Shown here: positions 52,346 through 62,000 of the stretch, in pieces | How positions within the stretch are numbered: the first letter of the stretch is position 1 | Layout of the letters: every line of letters starts with the position of its first letter | Assembly: GCA_947846985.1 (NCBI GenBank) | Contig: CANTUZ010000002.1 | Span: forward strand, 134,129,889 to 134,193,888 | DNA from: Fratercula arctica | Taxonomy: Eukaryota; Chordata; Aves; Charadriiformes; Alcidae | DNA length: 64,000 bases | Direction of reading: 5' to 3' | Translations under genes and position numbers: made by a program | Notes under the pieces: model-generated | What the model was told of the DNA's origin: nothing | What the model saw: the letters and a program-made list of their open reading frames with translations, nothing else | The model's database searches: none

Positions 52346-52570
52346 ACTTGGATATCAGGAAAAGTTTTTACACTGAAAGGGTTATTAAGCGTTGGAACAG
52401 GCTGCCCAGGGAAGTGATTGGGTCACCATCCCTGGAGGTATTTAAAAGACGGGTAGACATAGTGCTTGGAAATATGGTTTGGTGATAGTTTTTGTCAGAG
52501 TTAGGTTGATGGTTGGACTTGATGATCTGAAAGGTCCCTTCCAACCTAGGCAGCTCTATGATTCTATGAT
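52346..52570 (+). mobile_element. CR1 LINE 3' end, 5'-truncated, different subfamily
   Basis: It begins near TTGGATATCAGGAAAAG and keeps the GGAACAGGCTGCCCAGGGAAG block (the NRLP region of ORF2), a 3'UTR with GGTTGGACTTGATGATCTG, then AAGGTCCCTTCCAACC, and ends in CTATGATTCTATGAT. Its 3'UTR differs from that of the copies at 12.7, 25.5 and 53.8 kb, which have a GGCAGGGGGG block, so it belongs to another CR1 subfamily. Confidence 0.92.
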
Positions 52571-53065
52571 TAATATCGTTGTCTATTTGATTGTGTTAAA
52601 TAAACCGCTTCTGGAAGACATCAAAAGCTGTCACATCATAGGGGTAGATTTAACCTAAAGAAAACAAGCCCAATCTGGCTTCTTCAGTGCATGGATCCTA
52701 TATGCTGTAGCTTCCCATAAGCATTACCTCAGGCCCTCTCCCTCCCACACCCAAGTCTTCACAGCACGGAGGCCTGCAACTTCTGCTATGGAGCCCAGAG
52801 GAGGTCCTTTATGTCAGTTTTATGTGAAAACTGTGCCTTTTATTTCCCCCTAACTGTACCTACGGTGTTACACTGCCCGAGGAGGAGCCAGGACACGTGG
52901 GTCGGTTGGTCCCTCTCCCTCCACAGCCACGAATGAGCCCGGCCCCGAGCACCTCGGGGTGTTACGCGAGGCCTGTGGGGCAGGCGGTTGCCATCCCCCC
53001 AGGCTGCCCTGCCCGTTGGCAGAAGGCGGGTGGCAGGGCTGCCATGAGGGAGGTCCTCATGCTGG
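52571..53065. other. Non-coding spacer between two CR1 copies
   Basis: About 500 bp of moderately GC-rich DNA between the CR1 at 52.3 kb and the next. No exon or repeat recognised. An apparent frame from 52897 runs through it only because it joins the open CR1 frame downstream. Confidence 0.5.
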
Positions 53066-53445
53066 GAGAGTTGGGGTCATTCAGCCTGGAGAAGAGAAGG
53101 CTCCGGGGAGACCTTATAGCGGCCTTCCAGTACATGAAGGGGGCCTACAGGAAAGCTGGAGAGGGGCTGTTTGCAAGGGCATGTAGCCATAGGACGAGGC
53201 ACAATGGTTTTAAACTAGAGCAGGGTGGGTTTAGATTAGACATTAGGATGAAGTTCTTTACAATGAGGGTGGTGAGACACTGGCACAGGTTGCCCAGAGA
53301 GGTGGTGGAGGCCCCATCCCTGGAGACATTCAAGGCCAGGCTTGATGAGGCTCTGAGCAACCTGATCTAGTTGAAGATGTCCCTGCTTACTGCAGGGGGG
53401 TTGGACTAGATGACCTTCGAACCCAACACATTCTATGACTCTATG
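53066..53445 (+). mobile_element. CR1 LINE 3' fragment directly upstream of MRPL53
   Basis: The fragment opens with the conserved [18 protein letters not shown] block of CR1 ORF2, stays open through [13 protein letters not shown] to a TAG at 53368-53370, and has a short 3'UTR with GGTTGGACTAGATGACC, ending in TTCTATGACTCTATG at 53431-53445. The end lies 127 bp before the MRPL53 start codon, so the element forms the upstream border of that promoter. Same strand as the gene. Confidence 0.92.
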
Positions 53446-53464
53446 CTGCGGGAGGCCGCCGCGG

Positions 53465-53478
53465 ACTACATTTCCCAG
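53465..53478 (+). promoter_or_regulatory. ZNF143/STAF-type motif (ACTACATTTCCCAG)
   Basis: Matches the ACTACAATTCCCAG core bound by ZNF143/THAP11 at many vertebrate housekeeping promoters. It sits 95 bp before the start codon. Confidence 0.65.
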
Positions 53479-53542
53479 CCGCCTGCGGGGCGGACGGCGC
53501 CCGCCCGCCCGCCTCCATTTCCCTCCTCCGCTGAGAGGGCTG

Positions 53543-53556
53543 CTGGGAGCTGTAGT
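53543..53556 (-). promoter_or_regulatory. Second ZNF143/STAF-type motif, inverted
   Basis: On the minus strand it reads ACTACAGCTCCCAG, the same motif class as the site at 53465-53478 but in opposite orientation, about 65 bp away. It ends 16 bp before the ATG. Confidence 0.6.
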
Positions 53557-53569
53557 AGGGGGCGGAAAG

Positions 53570-53578
53570 AAGATGGCG
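53570..53578 (+). promoter_or_regulatory. YY1-type motif overlapping the start codon (AAGATGGCG)
   Basis: AAGATGGCG is the core of the downstream YY1 site found in many TATA-less promoters, where its ATG is also the start codon. It gives a strong initiation context with A at -3 and G at +4, and supports the chosen start. Confidence 0.6.
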
Positions 53579-53661
53579 TCCAAGATCCGCGTGGTACTGC
53601 GGCCGGTGAAGAGTATCGTGGTCCGCTTCTGCCCCTTCGAGTCCAACGTGGAGAGCACAAG
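53573..53661 (+). CDS. MRPL53: MRPL53 coding exon 1
   Basis: Codes residues 1-29 and two bases of codon 30. The ATG is followed by [12 protein letters not shown] and ends in the [11 protein letters not shown] signature. Donor G/GTGAGGG follows the final AG; reading on instead meets TGA at 53663-53665. Confidence 0.95.
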
Positions 53662-56600
53662 GTGAGGGGGCTGCGGGAGCAGCGCCGGCCCCGGCCCCGG
53701 CCCCGCGGCGGCCGCCTGGGCGTGGCTCGCCTTCGGACCCGCGGGGAGGCCTCGGCTGGCCCCCCCTGTTTGTGAACTGCCCGACGCCCTTCCAGTGCCC
53801 CGGGCGTGGGTTCTGTACAGAGGACAGGCTGAGAGAGTCGGGGTTGTTCAGCCTGGAGAAGAGGAGGCTCCGGGGAGTCCTTATAGCAGCCTTACAGTAC
53901 CTAAAGGGGACCTACAAGAAAGCTGGAGAGGGACTTTTTACAAGGGCATGTAGTGACAGGACAAGGGGAATGGCTTCAAACTAGAAGAGTGTAGATTTAG
54001 ATGGAATATTAGGAAGAAATTCTTTACTGTGAGGGTGGTGAGGCACTGGAAGAGGTTGCCCAGAGAAGTTGTGGATGCCCCATCCCTGGAAGTGTTCAAG
54101 GCCAGGCTGGATGGGGCTTTGAGCAGCCTGGTCTAGTGGGAGGTGTGCCTGCCCATGGCAGGGGGGTGGGAACTGGATGGTCTTTAAGGTCCCTTCCAAC
54201 CCAAAGCATTCTATGGTTCTAAGTGTGAGGGCTGGACTTCTTGCCTTTAATTTTATTTATTTGAGGGGGTAGAAGCTGGAGTTTTATGTGTCCACAGTGG
54301 GACTCTGCGCCCCAGGCTTGCCACAGGGCCCAGGCATGACAAGGGGCACTGGCCTGCGCCCCTTGGCCCGTGGAAGCTGGGAGGGTTTCCAAAGGGCAGG
54401 GAGGGCGGCTGCCCCAGGTCGCAGCAGTGGCAGATGCTGAATGAAGCCGTTGTTAAAACTGCTGTCGCAGCAGGGCCCTGTGACTTGCTGTTACTGCAGC
54501 CAGCAAAAGTAAGAAGACGTCCTGTGAGCAAATCATGAGGGAAAGGGCAGCTTCTGTTGCTCCCACTGTGGAGAAGAACATCCTTTTCCCAAACTTCTGC
54601 ATCTGCTGTACTTTAACTTTCATCATCTTGTGCTTTGAAGGTTTGTATTTATCTGGGCTTTGTAGCTTAGTCTAGGCAGAGCCCTAACGTTTCAGAATAA
54701 GAAGATGCTGTGTTTGTTTTAAGGGCTCTGTTTACGTAGGTGTTACCAGGATGTACACAGCATTCATTCTGTGCTGACTTTTGGAGGATCTGTGTGCCTA
54801 AGCATAAACCCTTGCATGTAGGCATGTGCATTTAGCTTTACCAAACTACCCAGGGAGATGCCCCTCTCAGTTGCTGAGCCTGTGGGTGGGGGTCTGTAGT
54901 CACTAGTCCAAGTGCTGGTAATGGGAGAGAGAGGGGGCAGCAGCTGCTTCATCTTGGTAGTTAACTGTTGGAGAAATCTAAGTAATTATGCTTCTTGACT
55001 GGTGTAGGATCTGCACTAAACGATTGTAAGATGTCATTTTGCAATAGCTTTACAGACACATCTACTTTTGAAATGAACTTAGTAATAGAACTTAACTTAG
55101 AATGTCTTTAAGCTGCCAGGATGTCAAGTAGCTGTCATGCGTTTCAGAAATCTAAGGGAGACCGATGATGTTAAATAAATAAACGCTCTCTCAAACCCAA
55201 ACAATAAAACATTGGCAAACGACCTGTGTATAAAGAAAAATAAAATTACTTCGCTGATTATTTTTTTATTATTGTTACTAACCCAGCTGAGAGAGATGCA
55301 GAGAGTGCATACACTGAATTTTTGCAAACTTCTTTGCTCTGCTTTTTACATCTTAGCATATAAGTCCATTGGATTTTTAAGAGTGATTATCTCATAAGAA
55401 GTACCTCTCTGAAATTATTAAACACAAATCCTATTTTGTTTATACTTTTGTTGCCCAACGATATCAAGATATTCTAATTTGTTTTAGAAATATGCTTACT
55501 ATAATTTCTATCAGCAACATACTTAACATATTTTCAAATATGTTTTCAGAAAATTTCTTGGATGTATAAACCATAAAAAAATCCAGGCCACTAATAGAAA
55601 CTGTGAAGTGACTGCTGATGTGAGACATGATGGGTCTGAACCACTTGTAGATGTTATGTTTGGTAAGGAGCTCATTTTTAATCTTGACAAAAAAAAAGAC
55701 TTTCTGGGTTTGTGTTGTTACAATGTTGTTGTCTTTATGATTCTTTTACTGTGGTTACTTTTTTTTTTTGTTCTGGTCCATAGCTACATGTTGTGCAGCT
55801 GGCAGGAAAAAAGGAAGAGCGAGTCACTAGCAGCCTGATGTCTAGATAAATGTGTGTATATGTCTTTGTACTACAGTTAGATCTGGTGGAACTTAGATGA
55901 AAGAACTGACTTAACTTTAGGGTTGAGTCTACTTTTGTATTGGCATACTTGTGTGACCTTGCAGTCAGGTACAGTTTCAGGGAAGTAACTGTAATTGTTT
56001 TGATGTAAAATCTGTTCACTTTCTGTAATTTTTTAATGTTATCTGTGGTGGAGGCATCTCAGTCTTGAGAACAGAAAAGCTGAACACTTTTAGTTGCTTA
56101 TGCAACTGAGTAACTTACTATGCAGTTTGAAGTAACTGCTCATATGGATAAGACCATACATGTGCAGATGGACTTGCAGAATGAGGTCAACTGATGTACA
56201 ACAAATTTCTTGGTTTCCTTTGAGGATATGGTGAGCAGGCAGGGAATTGATGGTGGAAATTTCATCAGTTCTGGAAGCGGCCCAGCTTCTAGGCTGTAAA
56301 CAGATGGCTCTAATCTGCTTTTGTCCTTTTCTCTGGCTGCGTCTTCTTTCCTGCTGTGCTGTAATGGACCAATATGTCATGTAGCCCATTAAAGTTTTCA
56401 TTATTATTGCTTCTTGCTACCCGCTTGTCTTTAAACTTCCATATATTTAGTGAATCCGTAGAAATGTCAAAAGCGTTGAACGTACTTCATTTTGCTTAGG
56501 ACAGTCTAGTTATTTCAGTGTTGACATTGCCTGCTTCTCCCTCTGCCATGCCTCTGTCTGTCCCATCCTTGTCTCTTAACGGTGATGTATTAAGACTCAA

Positions 56601-57506
56601 GAAGTAAAGCCTAATGTTTTTCACAACGTAAACCCAAAACAATTTATTTCACTAATGCCAGGAGCTACAGTTCTGAACTCTTCATTTTCTAAGAGCTGAT
56701 TATTTTCCAAGTGAAGAGTTTGTAGCCCTTGTAGTTGGCAAACATGGGGCTGGAACTTGGATGCTGTGCATGGTACTGCGTTATATGGGTTTGAGTGTAG
56801 CTTTTGTATTTGTAAATTTTGCAAAAATAAATAATTAACTTAGGTGCAGTATTTAACTTCTACCACGTCCTTCCTGTCTTAAAATAATTTATTTCAGAAT
56901 TTTAGAAATGCTAGTGCTCTGTGTTTTTTTTACATTATAACCACCAGATCGCATAAACCTATTAGTTGTTTTGGCTGAAGAAGTAAGTTAAACGGACCAT
57001 AGACAACATGCTGCTAAAATGCTGAGCCATGTATGGAAGTTATGCCTTCCAGTGCCTTCTGTGCCTTCTGTTAGATGACTTTGAGGATATAGTATGAGCC
57101 ATTCTCATCAAATATGTGTTCTTACTATAGGTATATGTAGACAAATGTTTGAGATTTTTCAATAAGGCAACAGAGAAATGAAAATTACATGTGTATGGTG
57201 TGCAGTTTAATATATTTGTTTGTTGATGGTGCATAATCCAGATTCCTTGGTAAGTGGAGTACTTTCTAATCAAACAAGATGAACAGGGTATTTGGATTTA
57301 TATATACAACACAGAACTGTACACTAAGGTAATTGTGACTGAAACTTTGTGAATTGTTAACATTTTGTCCATTTACAGCTGATGGAGAGCAATTGATAAT
57401 GAAGGGAGCCAACTTGACGACAATAGAAATGTTAACAGCATTGGGGTCCAGATGTAATGCAAAAGAGCTTATGGAAGAAAAGAAAAGCAAGAAGAAGAGT
57501 CCCTGA
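53573..57506 (+). CDS. MRPL53: Mitochondrial large ribosomal subunit protein mL53, three coding exons
   Basis: mL53 is a small nuclear-encoded protein of the 39S subunit of the mitochondrial ribosome, acting in the matrix. Joining 53573-53661, 55550-55662 and 57379-57506 gives 330 nt, 109 residues plus stop, against 112 in the human protein as I recall it. Family signatures in order are LRPVK (9-13), [13 protein letters not shown] (17-29), [10 protein letters not shown] (52-61), a VDV segment (63-65), then [13 protein letters not shown] and EMLTAL (69-89). A Lys-rich tail (KSKKKSP) closes the protein. Introns of 1888 and 1716 bp have GT..AG ends (G/GTGAG and G/GTAAG donors; TTTTCAG and TTTACAG acceptors) and split codons 30 (AG/A, Arg) and 68 (G/CT, Ala). 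The ATG has a strong context and overlaps a YY1 site. Intact introns and frame argue for a functional gene rather than a retrocopy. The N-terminus has the basic, acid-free make-up of a matrix protein but no long separate presequence. Confidence 0.96.
53662..55549 (+). other. MRPL53 intron 1
   Basis: An 1888-bp GT..AG intron. It holds the tail of the CpG island, a sense-oriented CR1 fragment at 53818-54221, and otherwise unique AT-rich sequence from 54222 to the TTTTCAG acceptor. No other exon or RNA gene was seen in it. Confidence 0.9.
53818..54221 (+). mobile_element. CR1 LINE 3' fragment inside MRPL53 intron 1
   Basis: It begins at about AGAGGACAGGCTGAGAGAG, 156 bp after exon 1, and ends ATTCTATGGTTCTA. 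By eye it differs from the copy at 25493-25954 at only four positions before the 3' tail, and carries the same one-base deletion and TAG stop. It lies in the same orientation as the gene. The 5' truncation points of the two copies differ, so these are separate insertions of one subfamily. Confidence 0.93.
55550..55662 (+). CDS. MRPL53: MRPL53 coding exon 2
   Basis: 113 nt coding the last base of codon 30, residues 31-67 and the first base of codon 68. It contains the most conserved mL53 segment, [10 protein letters not shown]. Acceptor TTTTCAG/A and donor TTTG/GTAAGG. The + frame stays open for some distance past the donor, so the splice is set by the GTAAGG consensus and by homology. Confidence 0.95.
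55663..57378 (+). other. MRPL53 intron 2
   Basis: A 1716-bp GT..AG intron, mostly unique AT-rich DNA. A minus-strand frame at 56621-56824 includes a leucine-rich-repeat-like peptide, discussed as a finding. No repeat element of note. Confidence 0.9.
57379..57506 (+). CDS. MRPL53: MRPL53 coding exon 3 with stop
   Basis: 128 nt completing codon 68 and coding residues 69-109, ending TGA at 57504-57506. Contains [13 protein letters not shown] and EMLTAL, then a charged tail rich in Lys and Glu. The acceptor is ATTTACAG/CT. Confidence 0.95.
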
Positions 57507-57831
57507 AGAACAGAAAAACATCTGTGTTTGCATTTACATGTGTTAAAACCAGCAGGCTTCACAGAAGGCTTTTCTCCTGTAGAACAAAATCTGAAAGAGA
57601 GAGATGGCCAAAACACTGACCAGTTTAACATGCAGCAGAATGAACCATTTAAATGTTCCCCGTCTTCACCTGAAGGAAAACATAGCAGGTCGACAAATCT
57701 TCTAACACTAGTGGGTCAGAGTGGCTTAAGATGCACGAGTGCATCTTTCTAAGCAACTGCCTCTCAGTCGGCAGCATGTCAGACTAATATCACATGTATT
57801 TGCATATAAATGTGAATAATGCACATTGGCT

Positions 57832-57837
57832 ATTAAA
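57832..57837 (+). terminator. Probable MRPL53 polyadenylation signal (ATTAAA)
   Basis: The first ATTAAA hexamer after the MRPL53 stop, giving a 3'UTR of about 340-350 bp. An alternative canonical AATAAA lies at 57951-57956. Confidence 0.45.
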
Positions 57838-57950
57838 TTAATATTACATTGAAGACAGATCTCTTTGGACGTTATTTCCTACAACATTTCTATACAGTGG
57901 AATGCAAAATATTATTAGAGTGGTTATTATTTTTGAAAATTATTAAATAC

Positions 57951-57956
57951 AATAAA
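57951..57956 (+). terminator. Alternative MRPL53 polyadenylation signal (AATAAA)
   Basis: A canonical AATAAA preceded by an ATTAAA at 57942-57947, about 450 bp after the stop codon. Which signal is used cannot be told from sequence alone. Confidence 0.45.
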
Positions 57957-59006
57957 ATTGAAGAAAACTTTGAAGTATTCATCATTGACTTAGCTGAGGG
58001 ACAGCAAACTGCAAATACAAAGTGGATTTTGTAATACTCTATTTATAATACATATGTTGCTAAGTCCCTGCCATTTTCTTCTTCTCTCTTTCAAGAAAGT
58101 GTGAAATTTGCTAAATGTAAATTTAGCTCAGCAATTAAAGTAACAAGGTAATGGGACTGTGAACACATAGTAGAGCTACTCATCCTGCATGAAAGTAGCT
58201 AAGTTTAGCTCAAAGGGGAGGGTAAGTTAGGTTTTCTGATAATTGGAGGAAAGGGCTATCTTTGAAGTTCAGTTTTGGAATATTTTTGTCACTCACTTTT
58301 GGGAGATTTCATTAAATATTTTATAAAGATCAAAGGGAGAGCTTTATTTGGTGTTTATAGCCCTATGTCCAAACCTATTATTTCTTAAAGTAAGCACTTA
58401 GATGTCTCATCTGTATTGCAAAGCTCTGTGGGTTTGTGAGGGTTGATCTCTCCTCAGGCTGTGCAGGTGAAGGTGTCAACTGCACATGTATTTTGTGTGC
58501 ATCAGTTTTAGTCTAGTTCAATTCATAATGAAAACGTAATTAAAAGTTCCAGTTTTGAGAATTGCAGGTACAGTACTATTGAGAGGCATTAGTTCTACCT
58601 GTTGTTAATCAGACGCCTGACTTCTATAAAATTGTAGTACATATGTTACCAAAGTTAATTTGGCTGAAGAATTAGGGCACAAATCTGAAACTAGTTTTAC
58701 CTTACTTGTGTAAATGGACACTGTCCTTTCTGAAAGCAGCATTGTTTTAAATAGCACTGTCAAGGAAGTTCTTTGCAGCTTCCTTCACCAGGAGGCTGAA
58801 GTCGAGGTGATACCTTAAGTTGGAGAAGCAGAGCTGTGCTACAGATGTTTGATGATATTTTATGGTGTCCTCCTCCATGTGTTTGCAACAAATAGAAAAG
58901 AGTGAGATAACATGATTGGGGCAGATGAGTCAATGAAATTTAGGTGTGGGAACAACAGATATGAATGGCTTAGTCTGGGATGAATACCTTCTCTGCAATC
59001 TGTTAG

Positions 59007-59041
<35 letters not shown>

Positions 59042-62000
59042 GGCCACCAGCTTTTCTGAGTGGTTTCAGCGTGCTGAGCTCCTGAACCTGCTACTGAGCT
59101 CCCTTCTAATGGAGGAGTTGCGAGAACATCTGAAATTGTGTGAGGGGATTTTAAATCCTGTCAAGCTAGAAGAGTATGCTGGAAAGTGAACCAAATAGAA
59201 ATAGGGCTGTTCTGGTTTGATTTCTTTTTTCTTTTTCCCCAGTTTAGAAGAATGTTGTATAGTATGACTTCACCTGAAGAAGCCTTAGAGGCAAAGTGAG
59301 AATTGTTCAAGTGGAAAAACACTGCAGAATTATTCATTCCCTGGTTAATATTGTATTTATATACTCAAAAGCCTCAAATACTCAAAAAATACTCTTACTG
59401 TAATATATCGGTGATTTTTTGGGGTTTTTTTTTTTTTCATTGACAGTTTGTACAATGATGTCAGTGTGTAGAACTTGTGTTTAAATGTCAAGCACTTACG
59501 TGCATCTTAAATAATTTGCAATTTGTAAGTACTTCAGGAGTAAACCAGAGGTTAAATGATATTAAGTTTCTATAGTGTTTATATTGGCCCAAGACTGAGG
59601 TTTATATTTATGAAGAGAAAAGGGAGAAAAATGAAGATCCTAGTTCAGGGTTTTATAGCTGAAATAAATCCTCTGCATTGTTGAAGAAAGGTGATTTTTT
59701 TTTTTTAATTTTTTTTTCTTTACTCGCATGAATAGGCATCCTGCTCTGTAAAGACACACTCTTACTAGGTGCTTTTTATTTTAACCCAGAGAAGCCCAAC
59801 CTTTTTGCCTAGGTTAGGCCAAAGGCCTGTAACGTAGCTGTTGAGAGATGACTGACAATTCAGTGGATGAGGTGTTAGCTGATGCTGCTTTTGCTGTCTG
59901 TGCTAGTAGCTGCAATTTGCAGAGGTAAAACTCTGATATGTTTTCTGCGTGACAAAGAAGTAATGACTAGGATTTGAATATGTAAGGTATAAAGGAAAAC
60001 ACACAGGACAGAAATACAAAGCTAAAAATGTGCATTCTCAAGACTACAAGATACTGAAGTGATACAAACAAGCAATATGGGCAAGAAGGTACTCCTCTGG
60101 TGATTATTATGCTAATATGTAGAAAATTGCTCTCCCTGTACCATGTAGATAAAGGCAGGAATTTATTTTTCAAGTCTGTTAAAGATAATCTTTAATGAAT
60201 TTCTTCTCTAAGCATTTAGATAACTTTGCTGCAAGCTGTTCGTACGGTATCAATTTCTGCCACTGTCTGATCGACTGAAACAAAGCCGAGCGACCTGCTG
60301 CTCTGACATCTTCCTGACACGCGCAGGCTGGGGCTGTGGATGTAGAGGGTATTAAGGTCAGTCACGCAGAACAAAGCGGGGCTGGGTGAGCGTTGACTTT
60401 GCATGTTGTTATTCTGTAGCCCACTAATCTTGATTGCTAAACCCCACCAAAACTGTGGCACTTGCCTAAATATAAAAGGAACTGGAACAGGCCCTAAAAC
60501 CACTAACTAAATACAAACACCACGTCTATGTAGGGTGTCTGATAGCAGGTGACGACATTAAAATATCTAGATCTCTAATACCTGGAGATTTAAAACAATG
60601 ATTAGAATCATCTTAGACCTGTTTATCGTACAAATACGTATTTAGAAGTTCTTGTGAATGTGGAGGGAAGATAGTCCTGAAACAGATGGTTGTGCCATTC
60701 AGATAACACTAGCTGGTCAGGGTACTCCTTTTTTAAATATCTGCAGCCTTGTTTATAGAAAAAACATAGTGGTATCTTCTTTAAAGATTTCAACCGGGAG
60801 CAGCAGTGTTAGTCAATGTTTCCACAGCAAGTTTTAACTACTAGCTGGCCCAAAAAAGTACAAAATTGCAATGTCCTGATGCCTTTCTTGCAAGGTAGAA
60901 ACAAGTAGAACATGCTGTAAGAGGCAGTTCATGCATGCCAGTGCAAATTCTGTTCTTTGTTATTTGAGGGGATCTCAATTTTGGCAATTTTGTGCTACAT
61001 ATTGTGGGAAAAACTGTATGCAATACAGTATTGCTTTGCAAACCCCGCTTGTGGAGTGGAATTATTTTGAAAGTGTTGCAATCTAACAAGTTTCTGCTGT
61101 TTGTGAACATGCCAAAGGTGTCATCTACTAATTTCAGCAAGTGGCCCACAAGTATTTGCCCTGTTGCATGTGGAAGAATGCATTAGTTTTGGTTGGCTTT
61201 TCCTAGTTCTTCTACTCTACCATATATGAATTTTGAATGACCAAGGAGTTTATATGGTGTAAGGAAGCCAAAAAACCCCCAACATTAAATATCCTTGGAC
61301 TGTATTTAACAGTTCTCAAGACTTTTGCTCCCAAATGTATCTTCTGCATTCATACTCTCCCTGTGCAGGTGTGGACACCCTTTGTTTGTAGTTTAAGAAT
61401 TACTGGTTGACTGCCCACCTCATCAACTACATATGTGACCAGTTTCGCTGGATTCTGGGCCCTGCTTCTCCACTGGCTGGTTTGGAGTCACCTTCAGACT
61501 AACAGGTCATCTATCAACGGTGCCTCAACTGCATTTCCCTCCCTTCCCTTCTCCTTCTCGTAGCATAACTGTCGTTTCCTTCCTGGTTCCGTTTGATCTC
61601 ATCCAGTCTCACCTTTTCCCCCTGGAAGGCCTGAGTCACTCTTCAGAGCCTTTTTTATTGTCTGCTGAGAGCTTGCGGTAGCTTCAAGCAGCCAAGGTGC
61701 TTTGCTTCTGGTAGATCACTGCTTGTGCTCCCAGCTCAACATTGCTCTGTATGCTGGGAAATGTTGGGACAGAGCAACACGAACAGTTAGAGGTGCTACT
61801 TCGCTTCTGATCGTCTTTAATTTAACAACAAATCGTCTTACATTTTGCTGGCCTTCTCAAGATTTTACAAAACTAAGGCTGTGCCCAGGAATGGTGTTAG
61901 ATGGTGTGAGGGCAAAAGAGTTGCCAACCTGTTTTGATCGTGTCTCATTAAGTTTCAAACTGGTACTTAAAAGCAAAATTAAGATGAGAGTAGAGACTCT

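Larger units (their letters stand above)
53446..53800 (+). promoter_or_regulatory. MRPL53 CpG-island promoter
   Basis: A short GC- and CpG-rich block starts where the upstream CR1 ends and fades into intron 1 shortly before the next CR1. It holds exon 1. It has no TATA box and carries ZNF143-like and YY1-like motifs, the usual make-up of a broadly active housekeeping promoter for a nuclear gene of mitochondrial translation. Transcription probably starts between about 53530 and 53570. Confidence 0.75.

Noticed and set aside
52897..53370. 157-codon + frame that appears to be a new fusion ORF
   Set aside because: The N-terminal part is unrelated flank read in frame with the CR1 ORF2 C-terminus; there is no evidence that it is expressed.
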